The notes under the pieces: model-generated
What the model saw: only the letters and a program-made list of their open reading frames with translations
Database searches by the model: none
What the model was told of the DNA's origin: nothing
Assembly (NCBI GenBank): GCA_025360895.1
Contig: JANYBF010000557.1
Location: forward strand, 1 to 8,279
Reading direction: 5' to 3'
Length of the DNA stretch: 8,279 nt
Source of the DNA: Verrucomicrobiota bacterium
GTDB lineage: Bacteria; Verrucomicrobiota; Verrucomicrobiia; Limisphaerales; JADLHS01
Shown: positions 1 through 6,748 of the stretch, piece by piece
Numbering within the stretch: the first letter of the stretch is position 1
Layout of the letters: each line of letters opens with the position of its first letter
Program-made: the position numbers and the translations under genes

Positions 1-194
1 CCCAAACCACCGAGACGGTCGCGGCGGGCACGACGCTCGGCGCGTTACACGATCAGCTGCTGGTGAAATTGCCGAGGCTCGCGCCAATGAAAAAATCCAC
101 GCTCCTGGCCGTCGGCGTGGATTACCAACCTCGCGAATACCTTTTGCAGAACGGCGATGAAGTTTCGCTGTTCCCGCCGGTGCAAGGCGGCTAG
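1..194 (+). CDS. moaD: MoaD, molybdopterin synthase small (sulfur carrier) subunit, 5'-truncated
   Basis: This is the C-terminal part of a ThiS/MoaD-family beta-grasp protein; the reading frame enters at base 3 and ends with TAG at 192-194. About 63 residues are visible. They finish with the segment NGDEVSLFPPVQGG: the D-E-V-x-x-x-P-P-V/I-x-G-G ending is the family hallmark. In this family the terminal Gly-Gly is adenylated by MoeB and converted to a thiocarboxylate, which donates sulfur to cPMP in the cytoplasmic MoaD2-MoaE2 complex. Family members are usually about 80 residues, so roughly the first 20 lie outside the window. moaE follows after one intervening gene, which supports the call. 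The end is intact, with nothing after the Gly-Gly, as function requires. Confidence 0.9.
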   Translation, partial: QTTETVAAGTTLGALHDQLLVKLPRLAPMKKSTLLAVGVDYQPREYLLQNGDEVSLFPPVQGG

Positions 195-212
195 TCACAG
201 AGTGTCCGCAGA

Positions 213-644
213 ATGAATAATACCGCAACAGACAAGTCGCGTAAGCCAGTCGGTTCACTTGGGCTGACGGTAGCGGGAATTGTGATCATGATTTTCATCG
301 TGGCAGGAGTTCTGCGGATTGTGGGCGACAGGCAAGTGTTTCAACAAATGCCAGCATGGGAATCAAACCTCTTCCTTGATTTGAAAAGCTTCTCGGAAAA
401 GGTGGATCGAGTTTCTTGCGATGTTGAAACAATTACGGTCACTGTCGAATTAAGGGAGGACGCACCGTGGTTGGTGAAAAATCAAATTGCGCTTGCTGCC
501 GCAAAGTCGGCAACTGCATTCTTTCACACGCGGTTCACTACGGTCAATATTCTGGTCGGATCGATGGTTAAGTATTCGATCAAATATCACGTTTCTACTG
601 GCATTCTTTCCGAAAGCGCGAGCGGCCAGATTTCAGCACCATGA
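213..644 (+). CDS. Unrecognised small membrane-anchored protein between moaD and moaE
   Basis: A 143-aa protein I do not recognise. It has a short polar, basic N-terminus, one hydrophobic segment at about residues 17-37 (leucine, isoleucine and valine rich) and then a soluble domain of about 105 residues with alternating beta-like stretches. This looks like a single-pass anchor with a C-terminal domain, probably extracytoplasmic. It starts 18 bases after the moaD stop with no good Shine-Dalgarno, and its TGA overlaps the moaE start (ATGA, 641-644), so it is probably cotranscribed and coupled to moaE. By hand count GC is about 48% over 241-640, against about 60% in sampled parts of moaE. That low GC, and its place between two genes that are normally adjacent, suggest a late insertion. 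No known molybdopterin-pathway function fits it. Confidence 0.75.
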   Translation: MNNTATDKSRKPVGSLGLTVAGIVIMIFIVAGVLRIVGDRQVFQQMPAWESNLFLDLKSFSEKVDRVSCDVETITVTVELREDAPWLVKNQIALAAAKSATAFFHTRFTTVNILVGSMVKYSIKYHVSTGILSESASGQISAP

Positions 645-1030
645 AACGAAAACTGACCATCACCACCGAACCAATTGACGAGCCGGCTTTACTCCGGCAA
701 CGCACCATGACGGATGGCATGGGCGCGGCGATCTATTTTCTGGGTGTGGTGCGCGGAAGCGAGGACGGTAAGCCCATCAGCGCCATTGAATACGAAGCAT
801 TCGAGAAGATGGTCCAACATCAGTTTAACCGGCTGTTCGACGAAATTGAGAAACGCTGGCCGGTTGAATCCGTGCGCCTCGTCCATCGCCTCGGCGTGGT
901 GAAGGTCAATGAGTCGTCGCTGTGGGTGGAGGTCATCGCGCCGCATCGGGCGGAAGCTTTCGCCGCGTGTCAGTGGCTCATTGATGAGATGAAACGCGTT
1001 GTGCCGATCTGGAAAAAGCCAGTAGGCTGA
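641..1030 (+). CDS. moaE: MoaE, molybdopterin synthase catalytic (large) subunit
   Basis: A 129-aa MoaE-family protein. With MoaD it forms molybdopterin synthase, which adds two sulfurs to cyclic pyranopterin monophosphate to make molybdopterin in the cytoplasm. Visible family signatures are GAAIYFLGVVRG (28-39), IEYEAFEKM (49-57), VHRLG (81-85), APHRAEAF (100-107) and the C-terminal DEMKRVVPIWKK (115-126). R38, H82/R83, R103, K118 and K125 match, by motif, the active-site basic residues of E. coli MoaE (R39, R104, K119 and K126 among them), so it should be active. It is slightly short (relatives are about 135-155 aa) because little follows the PIWKK motif. The ATG overlaps the stop of the preceding gene, and I see no Shine-Dalgarno, which suggests coupled translation. 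Confidence 0.95.
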   Translation: MKRKLTITTEPIDEPALLRQRTMTDGMGAAIYFLGVVRGSEDGKPISAIEYEAFEKMVQHQFNRLFDEIEKRWPVESVRLVHRLGVVKVNESSLWVEVIAPHRAEAFAACQWLIDEMKRVVPIWKKPVG

Positions 1031-1073
1031 CCAGCGGTCATAGCCCTCGGCCTCTGCACCATAATAATTTTTT
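1025..1073 (+). terminator. Weak candidate terminator after moaE
   Basis: The moaE stop lies inside an inverted repeat. GGCTGACC (1025-1032) can pair with GGTC-AT-AGCC (1036-1045), giving an 8-bp stem with a 2-base bulge and an AGC loop. A run of six T occurs only at 1068-1073, too far away for a classical intrinsic terminator. A second short inverted repeat, TGCACC (1055-1060) with GGTGCA (1084-1089), flanks that T-run. The moa operon may end here, but the geometry is poor. Confidence 0.3.
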
Positions 1074-1146
1074 CAAAGGATTCGGTGCAACCGTTGGTCG
1101 AACAGTTCAGAAAGAGCATGGCTGCGAGAACAATGAACGGGAATGG

Positions 1147-1179
1147 ATCCGCCAGAGCCGGCATCCCGGAGCGGATGCC
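1147..1179. repeat. Intergenic inverted repeat, possible dispersed repeat copy
   Basis: GGCATCC (1160-1166) and GGATGCC (1173-1179) form a perfect 7-bp stem with a 6-base loop. Just before it, 1147-1159 is a 13-mer that recurs exactly at 6792-6804 in the other structured intergenic region. The two sites also share a GGAGCG-like sequence further on. This lies in the gene-free stretch 1031-1691, which otherwise shows an 8-base C run at 1201-1208 and no persuasive coding. A dispersed intergenic repeat family is possible, but two partial matches do not establish it. Confidence 0.35.
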
Positions 1180-1361
1180 AATGGGGCCGACCTCTCGGAT
1201 CCCCCCCCGGGCCAGACCTGGTTTTTCTTCGTTTCGGCCCCTCCCGCTTTGGGTCTGATGCACCATGCAAATCTCAGCGGCTCCAGGGGTGAATCCGTGA
1301 CTGCGTATAATGACCGGGAGACGGTGGCACAAAGCTGGGCAGCCCTCCCGGGAGCAAGTCA

Positions 1362-1613
1362 ATGCTGGAACATCAAAGCCCCTTGATTAGCCGCTCGGCC
1401 AAAATCAGGGAAGCGCACCTCATGATTGTCCACCTGTGGGCCGGATTTGCTTCTGTTATCGCGGGCGCCGAGAATCCTTCGGCTTGGACTCGTAAAGGTG
1501 GGAGGGTGGAACGAGCGGGATTAACCAACCCGGGCAAGTCGTTGCCAATTCCAAATTCGATGCCGATGATCTTGAACGAAAAACAAGGCAACCAGCCTCA
1601 GTCCTATCATTGA
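1362..1613 (+). CDS. Doubtful small ORF in the moaE to secreted-protein gap
   Basis: An 83-codon ORF with GGGAG ending seven bases before its ATG and a TATAAT hexamer at 1306-1311 about 50 bases upstream, though no recognisable -35 box. The predicted peptide has no recognisable domain. It has one weakly hydrophobic stretch near residues 21-35 and otherwise an arbitrary-looking composition rich in proline, serine, arginine and asparagine. An antisense frame of 130 codons covers the region just upstream (970-1362) and looks equally uncharacteristic. It is recorded only because the start context is better than that of most genes here. The likelier reading is non-coding sequence or a gene remnant. 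Confidence 0.2.
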   Translation: MLEHQSPLISRSAKIREAHLMIVHLWAGFASVIAGAENPSAWTRKGGRVERAGLTNPGKSLPIPNSMPMILNEKQGNQPQSYH

Positions 1614-1680
1614 GCCGCGCCTGGCCGGGGCCTTTCGATGCAAACGTCAAGTTGGAGCCATTTCTGCTTTGAGGCATGGC

Positions 1681-1688
1681 AGGAGAAG
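1681..1688 (+). promoter_or_regulatory. Ribosome binding site that decides the start at 1692
   Basis: AGGAGAAG, with core AGGAG at 1681-1685, lies six bases before the ATG at 1692. It is the best Shine-Dalgarno sequence in the window and favours this start over the in-frame ATG at 1638, which would put 18 unrelated residues in front of a normal signal peptide. Confidence 0.8.
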
Positions 1689-1691
1689 TTT

Positions 1692-2213
1692 ATGAAAATT
1701 AGAACACTCAGTTCGAGCACCCTCGCCATCTTTGCCATCTGCGCCCTGACGTTGACCACTTTAGCCGGCGACAAGAACCCAATCGCCCGCCCGTTTAAGG
1801 TTAAAGGTGAATTTGCGTTTATCGTCAGCCAAGATCCAACTTCGTTCGGGGAGGCGGTGGGGACGGGTCAAGGGGAAGGTTCCCATAACGGCAAATTTGT
1901 AGTCAACACTGCGGGATCATTTGACTTTGAGACCGGCAATTTTATGGGAGAAGGGGTCGTGACCACGGCCAGTGGCGACTTGATCTATTTCAAGATGCGC
2001 AATCTCAGTTGGGTCGAATTTACCGGCGGCACCGGGCGTTTCGAGAATGCCACCGGGGGACATACGATCGAACCGACCACCTCCCCGGAGCAAATGGAAG
2101 TGGATGGACAACTGGTCGTAACCTTTCGCTACACGGGTCAAGGCACGATCGCGTACTCAAATCGTTCTCCTCGCGAACGTAACCGTCCGAAGCTTGAGAA
2201 ACGACGGTCCTAA
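1692..2213 (+). CDS. Secreted beta-rich protein of unknown function
   Basis: A 173-aa protein. Residues 1-25 form a Sec signal peptide: K2 and R4, then a hydrophobic core (about 9-24) ending in TTLAG, with cleavage probably near A25. The mature part is rich in glycine, threonine and aromatic residues in alternating beta-like strands. It carries GTGQGEGSHNGKF (57-69), TTASGD (91-96), TGGTGRFENATG (111-122) and GQGTIAY (149-155). I have an impression of small exported bacterial proteins sharing G-x-G-x-S/T-H-x-G-x-F, TASGD and GGTGRF-x-x-ATG motifs, but I can name no family and assign no activity. A basic tail (about 157-173, many R and K) follows the last strand. The gene appears monocistronic, with about 480 bases before the next plus-strand start at a conservative count from the moa side and 385 bases after it. 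Confidence 0.8.
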   Translation: MKIRTLSSSTLAIFAICALTLTTLAGDKNPIARPFKVKGEFAFIVSQDPTSFGEAVGTGQGEGSHNGKFVVNTAGSFDFETGNFMGEGVVTTASGDLIYFKMRNLSWVEFTGGTGRFENATGGHTIEPTTSPEQMEVDGQLVVTFRYTGQGTIAYSNRSPRERNRPKLEKRRS

Positions 2214-2598
2214 TTTTCCACCACCCGGCCAAGGGAGTTGACGGGACTAACGGCGCGCAGAATCTCTTCAAGCTGGTCCGTATTTGGGTCGGGTGTTGTT
2301 TGTGGCAATGGGCCGAGCGGAGCTGGACCGATCCGCCGCGCCGGCATTACAACCAAACGTAGTGATTAACCACGACGAATCCTTTGGGAATCGCCCCCCC
2401 AGGCCAATCCCATAATTTTGACCGGACGGTTTGAAGCCAAACGCCAGAACTTCCAGGCCGGCCTCCGCAACCCAAATCGTGGGTCAACAAAGGCGTGATG
2501 CGCCCACCTTTGGTTGAGCGGCCGCCGCGCCGAATCATCTTCTAATCCAGCGACATTTTACTTTGTCGTTTATCGGAGTGACGGTAAACTTGTGCCCA
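2214..2598 (+). other. Intergenic region upstream of the PSCyt1 cassette, with a stem-loop
   Basis: I see no convincing gene here. The clearest element is a hairpin at 2485-2516: CAAC-AAAGG pairs with CCTTT-g-GTTG, a 9-bp stem with one bulged G and a 13-base loop that can itself form GGCG/CGCC. No T-tract follows on the plus strand, so it is not an obvious terminator; if transcription starts upstream, it would lie in the leader of the cassette. I found no good -35/-10 pair. A 45-codon minus-strand ORF (2347 down to 2210) is considered among the rejected items. Confidence 0.35.
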
Positions 2599-4536
2599 GT
2601 GAAATCACCTTGTTCCCATTGGCTGTTCGTCCTCTTGCTCGCGGCGGGTGCCAGCGCGTTGGCCGCGCTCACGCCGGAGCAGGTGGCGCAATTGCCGCCG
2701 CCAGCCACGCACCCTCTCAATTTCAGCCAGGAAATCAAACCCATCTTCGAAGCCAGTTGCGTCAAGTGTCACGGTCGCAGCCGGGCGAATGGTGGATTCC
2801 GGATTGATTCGCGGGCGACGTTGCTCAAGGGCGGCGATACCGGCCCGGCCCTCGTGGTGGGTAAAAGCGCGGAGAGTCTGCTGGTGGAACTGGTCACGTG
2901 CATGGACCCGGACAACGTCATGCCGAAGAAGGGCACGAAGCTTACCCGTGAACAAGTCGGTGTGTTGCGGGCGTGGATTGACCAGGGCGCAGTGTGGGAT
3001 GCGAACATCACGTTCGCGCGCGCCGAGCCGGCCAATTTGAAAACGCGCCGGCCAGACCTCCCGAAAAACCGGACCAAGGATGCCAACCCGATTGATCGTC
3101 TGCTGGAACCGTATTTCGTCGCGAATAAAATCAAGCCGCTGAAGCCCGTGGACGACCGCACGTATGCGCGGCGGGTTTATCTCGATGTGATCGGTTTGCT
3201 GCCACCGCCGGAGGCGCTGGAAGCCTTTGTCGCGGATTCGAGCAAGGACAAGCGCAGGCAACTTGTCCGCCGTCTGCTGGCCGACCAGGAAGGTTACGCG
3301 CTGCACTGGTTGTCGTTTTGGAATGACATGCTCCGGAATGATTATCAAGGCACGGGCTACATTGATGGTGGGCGTAAACAGATCACCCAATGGCTCTTCT
3401 CGTCTCTGGAAACAAACAAGCCGTACAACCAGTTCGTTGCCGAACTGGTCAATCCCACGCCCGAAAGCGAAGGCTTCGTCAAAGGCATCGTCTGGCGCGG
3501 CGTGGTGAACGCCAGTCAGACGCCGGCCATGCAGGCCGCCCAGGGCGTCTCGCAGGTGTTCATGGGCGTGAACCTCAAGTGCGCGAGCTGTCACGACAGC
3601 TTTGTCAACGACTGGACGCTGGCCGATGCCTACGGGTTGGCAGGCGTTTATGCCGACGGCCCGCTCGAAATGGTACATTGCGACAAACCTACCGGAAAAA
3701 TTGCCGCGCCAAAATTCATCTACGCCCAGCTCGGGGAACTTGCGACCTCCACGAACAAGGCCGTCCGGCTCCAACACCTCGCCCAGCTCATCACCGAGCG
3801 CCAGGATGGCCGGCTGTCGCGCACGCTTGTGAACCGGTTATGGCAGAAATTTTTCGGGCGCGGCCTGGTCGAGCCGCTCGACGACATGGAACATCTGGCG
3901 TGGAATCCGGATTTGCTCGACTGGCTGGCCGAGGATTTCGCCGATCACGGCTACGACGTAAAGCATTTGATCGAAGTGATGCTCACTTCGCGGGCCTACC
4001 AATTACCCACCACGCCGGCGACGGAGCAGGTTGGCAGTGATTTTGTTTTTCACGGTCCGCAAGTGCGGCGGTTGTCGGCGGAACAATTCCGGGATGCGGT
4101 GGGTGCGCTCACCGGGGTTTGGTACGGCTCACCCGCCACAAAATTCCTGCGCGCCGATGGTTCGACCAATCATTTCACCGCCACCCGGGCCGCGCTCGTT
4201 GCTGCCGACCCGCTGCAACTGGCGTTGGGCCGGCCCAACCGCGAGCAGGTGTTGACTTCGCGGGCCAGTGCGGCGACCACGTTACAGGCGCTGGAGTTGA
4301 CGAACGGTGCGGAACTGGCCGGGGTGCTGGCATCCGGCGCGGAGAAGGCTATGGTGGTTCCCGCACCCGCGAACGATGTGGTGACGCAACTTTATGCCAA
4401 AGCCTTGGGCCGCAAACCCACGCGGGCGGAAGCGCAACTGGCGACCAGCCTCGTGGGCCAGCCGATCCAGAAAAACGGCGTGGAAGATTTGCTTTGGGGG
4501 CTGACGATGATGCCGGAGTTTCAACTGATTTATTAA
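2599..4536 (+). CDS. PSCyt1-DUF1549-DUF1553 (PSD1-type) exported cytochrome-like protein
   Basis: About 645 aa from a GTG start. Signal peptide 1-23 (K2, hydrophobic core WLFVLLLAAGASALA). Residues 41-134 are a planctomycete cytochrome c domain (PF07635) with heme motif C54-V-K-C57-H58 and a candidate distal Met (M108 in NVMPKKG). Residues about 163-350 are DUF1549 (PF07583) with a second heme-type motif, C328-A-S-C331-H332. Residues about 388-645 are DUF1553 (PF07587), showing TLVNRLWQKFFGRGLVEPLDD (409 onward), HGYDVKHLI and GRPNREQV. The protein is probably periplasmic and heme-binding; its role is unproven. Relatives are commonly 750-1,100 aa, so this is a compact member. The start is uncertain: TTG at 2590 (GGAG 11 bases upstream) and TTG at 2563 are in frame, but the GTG gives the cleanest signal peptide. 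It is followed 11 bases later by the Sel1 gene and then its usual DUF1501 partner. Confidence 0.9.
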   Translation: MKSPCSHWLFVLLLAAGASALAALTPEQVAQLPPPATHPLNFSQEIKPIFEASCVKCHGRSRANGGFRIDSRATLLKGGDTGPALVVGKSAESLLVELVTCMDPDNVMPKKGTKLTREQVGVLRAWIDQGAVWDANITFARAEPANLKTRRPDLPKNRTKDANPIDRLLEPYFVANKIKPLKPVDDRTYARRVYLDVIGLLPPPEALEAFVADSSKDKRRQLVRRLLADQEGYALHWLSFWNDMLRNDYQGTGYIDGGRKQITQWLFSSLETNKPYNQFVAELVNPTPESEGFVKGIVWRGVVNASQTPAMQAAQGVSQVFMGVNLKCASCHDSFVNDWTLADAYGLAGVYADGPLEMVHCDKPTGKIAAPKFIYAQLGELATSTNKAVRLQHLAQLITERQDGRLSRTLVNRLWQKFFGRGLVEPLDDMEHLAWNPDLLDWLAEDFADHGYDVKHLIEVMLTSRAYQLPTTPATEQVGSDFVFHGPQVRRLSAEQFRDAVGALTGVWYGSPATKFLRADGSTNHFTATRAALVAADPLQLALGRPNREQVLTSRASAATTLQALELTNGAELAGVLASGAEKAMVVPAPANDVVTQLYAKALGRKPTRAEAQLATSLVGQPIQKNGVEDLLWGLTMMPEFQLIY

Positions 4537-4547
4537 CGAATGTCCGC

Positions 4548-5231
4548 ATGAGCCACTCCTCCGCTCAACTCAAGAATGTCCAAGCTGGCGATCCGGTCGG
4601 ACAATGTTGTTTGGGTTGGGACTATGATAACGGTATCGGGGTTCGCAAATCATTCCGACGGGCCGCTTATTGGTATCGTAGGGCAGCCAAACAAGGAAAC
4701 CGCATCGCACAATACAACCTCTCATTGGCTTATCTCAAAGGCGAAGGCGTGAAAAAAAGCACGGCTAGTTCTGTCCGTTGGAATCTCGAAGCAGCGAAGG
4801 CGGGAGATACCGACGCCGAACTTGCTGCAGGATGGTTCTATCATGGCGGCAGAGGCATCAGGCAGGATTTGCGGAAGGCCAAGAATTGGTACCTGAAAGC
4901 CGCCCGAAAAGGTGAAACCAAAGCGATGTTCAGTCTCGGCCAAATGGAGTTCGATAAAAAGGATTTCAAAGAAGCGGCCCGGTGGTTTTCAAAGGCTGTG
5001 AGAAAAAACCATCCTCGTTCGAATTATTACCTTGGACGGATGCTGCTTCACGGGTGGGGACTTGAGCCTGATCCTTTTCGTGCCAGGGCTTGCCTCAAGA
5101 CTGCGGTCAGGTTAGGTGTCGCATACGCGAAGCGTTTACTGCGCAGCAAAAAGTTCAAACGAGATTTGGTTCAAGAAAACAACGTCGCCGTTAATCATTG
5201 GCGGCAGGGGGCACTGCTGCCAGTAATCTAA
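4548..5231 (+). CDS. Sel1-repeat (SLR/TPR-like) protein inserted in the PSD1-DUF1501 cassette
   Basis: A 227-aa protein made almost wholly of Sel1-like helical repeats (PF08238), which generally scaffold protein-protein contacts. Five units are visible: about 13-50 (ending AAYWYRRAAKQGN), 52-86, 88-122 (AKNWYLKAARKGE), 124-154 (shortened, with no G-x-G loop) and 156-190. A basic tail (RLLRSKKFKR, 196-205) and an unrelated-looking 17-residue end follow. There is no signal peptide or TM segment, so it should stay in the cytoplasm, unlike its two exported neighbours. The ATG at 4548 gives an 11-base gap after the upstream stop, and 11 bases separate its TAA from the next ATG. There is no clear Shine-Dalgarno. 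GC is about 52% by hand count (4561-5220) against 60-70% in sampled parts of the flanking genes, suggesting a later insertion. The partner is unknown. Confidence 0.85.
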   Translation: MSHSSAQLKNVQAGDPVGQCCLGWDYDNGIGVRKSFRRAAYWYRRAAKQGNRIAQYNLSLAYLKGEGVKKSTASSVRWNLEAAKAGDTDAELAAGWFYHGGRGIRQDLRKAKNWYLKAARKGETKAMFSLGQMEFDKKDFKEAARWFSKAVRKNHPRSNYYLGRMLLHGWGLEPDPFRARACLKTAVRLGVAYAKRLLRSKKFKRDLVQENNVAVNHWRQGALLPVI

Positions 5232-5242
5232 CAATTCATTCT

Positions 5243-6745
5243 ATGAAAATTACACCTCAATGGTCCCGCCGCAATTTTTTGAAAACCGCGAGCGCGGCAA
5301 CGCTGTCGGCGCTGGCCGCCAGTTTCCCGCGCGCCGTGATTTCGGCGGAAGCTTTGACCGAGAAAATCAAAGCCACCGCCGACACCGTCATCGTCCTGTG
5401 GATGGGCGGTGGCATGGCGCACACCGAGACGTTCGATCCGAAACGCTACACGCCGTTCGAGAAGGGCATGGCGCCGGACTCGTTTCTCAGCACGTTCCCC
5501 AGCATTCCAACGGCGGTGGACGGCATCCAGTTTACCGAAGGTCTGGAGAAAATGGCCGCCGTCATGGATCGCGGTACGCTTATCCGCACCTACACGGCGG
5601 GCGATCTCGGTTTCATCCTGCACTCGCGGCATCAATTCCATTGGCACACCGGCTACGCGCCGCCGCAGACCGTCGCCGCACCGCATCTTGGCGCCGTCAT
5701 CGCACGCACGCTCGGGCCCTTGAATCCCGCCGTGCCTGCGTTCATCAATATCGGCCAGCGCTTTGACAACGGCGAAGGCGAGGAATTGAAGGCCTTCACC
5801 ACCGCCGGTTTTCTCGGCAGCGAATACGGCCCGCTGAACATTCCGTTCCCCGATCAAGCCACGGACACGGTGCGCCCGCCGGGCGGCATGACGCCGGGAC
5901 GGTTTGAGGATCGGAACAAGTTTTACAAGAAACTGCTCGCCGCCAGTCCGGTCGGTGAACACGGCAGCGATTATCAAAAGGAATCACTCCTGCGATCACT
6001 CGACAATGCGCATCGCCTATTGAGCTCACCGGCGGCCAAGGCGTTTGATCTTTCGCTCGAACCGCTCGACAGCATCCGGAAATACGTTCCCAGCTATGAA
6101 CCCGCCCAGCGGTTTACGGCCGAGCGCGACCGGTTTGGCGCGAAGTACGAGGACCAGATGGTCGGGCGGTTTGGCCTAGGCTGTTTGCTGGCCCGGCGGC
6201 TGACCGAAGTGGGGGCGCGCTACATCGAGGTTACGACCGAATACATTCCGTTCTTCAACTGGGACACGCACGAAAACGGCCACTCGCGGTTGGTGGCGAT
6301 GAAGAAGCAGATTGACGCGCCGATCGCGCAGCTCGTGCTTGATCTGGAAGCGCGCGGGCTATTGAGCCGCACGCTTATCGTTCTCGCGAGCGAATTCAGC
6401 CGCGACGCGATGATCGAAGGCAAGCCCGACAAGTTGATCAAAGACCAGGTCGAAATACCGATCAAGGTCGAGGATCCCAAACATTACGGGATGCACCGCC
6501 ATTTCACCGATGCCGGTTCCGTGTTGCTATACGGCGGCGGCATGAAGCACGGGCATCTCCACGGCCTGACCGCCGACGAGCGGCCATGCAAAACGATCAA
6601 AGACCGGGTGATCATCGAGGACTTGCATGCCTCGATTTATCGCGCGGTCGGGATCTCACCGAAACTGGCGTATGAAATTGAAAAGCGCCCGTTCTACACG
6701 ACGCGCGATGGTTTGGGCAAACCGGTGATGGACCTTTTTGCCTGA
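5243..6745 (+). CDS. DUF1501 family Tat-exported protein
   Basis: A 500-aa DUF1501 protein (PF07394), related to the alkaline phosphatase/sulfatase superfamily; the substrate is unknown. It begins with a textbook twin-arginine signal, S-R9? given exactly as SRRNFLK at residues 8-14, then an alanine-rich hydrophobic region to about A35, so it is exported folded, probably with a bound metal or cofactor. Family landmarks are LWMGGGMAHTETFDPK (52-67), NWDTHEN (339-345), SEFSR (383-387), GMHRHF (416-421) and YGGGMKHGHLHG (430-441). Common relatives read GGPSH-x-DTFDPK, GEFGRTP and GRDHHP at these places, so this is a divergent subgroup. The ATG at 5243 is chosen over an in-frame ATG at 5198 because it places the Tat motif correctly and does not overlap the Sel1 gene. 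It is the usual genomic partner of PSCyt1/DUF1549/DUF1553 proteins and ends the cassette. Confidence 0.93.
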   Translation: MKITPQWSRRNFLKTASAATLSALAASFPRAVISAEALTEKIKATADTVIVLWMGGGMAHTETFDPKRYTPFEKGMAPDSFLSTFPSIPTAVDGIQFTEGLEKMAAVMDRGTLIRTYTAGDLGFILHSRHQFHWHTGYAPPQTVAAPHLGAVIARTLGPLNPAVPAFINIGQRFDNGEGEELKAFTTAGFLGSEYGPLNIPFPDQATDTVRPPGGMTPGRFEDRNKFYKKLLAASPVGEHGSDYQKESLLRSLDNAHRLLSSPAAKAFDLSLEPLDSIRKYVPSYEPAQRFTAERDRFGAKYEDQMVGRFGLGCLLARRLTEVGARYIEVTTEYIPFFNWDTHENGHSRLVAMKKQIDAPIAQLVLDLEARGLLSRTLIVLASEFSRDAMIEGKPDKLIKDQVEIPIKVEDPKHYGMHRHFTDAGSVLLYGGGMKHGHLHGLTADERPCKTIKDRVIIEDLHASIYRAVGISPKLAYEIEKRPFYTTRDGLGKPVMDLFA

Positions 6746-6748
6746 AGC

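Noticed and set aside
1201..1208. Run of eight C as a phase-variation tract
   Set aside because: It lies in DNA without a supported gene or promoter, so there is nothing for slippage to switch.
1306..1311. TATAAT as a promoter for a gene at 1362
   Set aside because: There is no -35 hexamer at a suitable distance, and the downstream ORF is itself doubtful.
970..1362. 130-codon minus-strand ORF across the moaE end and the gap
   Set aside because: It overlaps conserved moaE codons antisense, has no recognisable motif, and its sequence follows palindromes in the non-coding DNA. It may be a pseudogene trace, but I cannot support that.
2210..2347. 45-codon minus-strand ORF ending DQLEEILRAVSPVNSLGRVVEN (given in part)
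   Set aside because: The C-terminal half has protein-like composition, but the frame is closed just upstream, there is no ribosome binding site, and it abuts the end of the secreted-protein gene. It could be a gene remnant, without evidence.
2605..3777. 390-codon antisense ORF
   Set aside because: It lies entirely opposite the well-supported PSCyt1/DUF1549 gene, has no recognisable domain and is explained by high third-position GC.
5228..5977. 249-codon antisense ORF
   Set aside because: It is a shadow of the DUF1501 gene: arginine-rich, no domain, no promoter or ribosome binding site.
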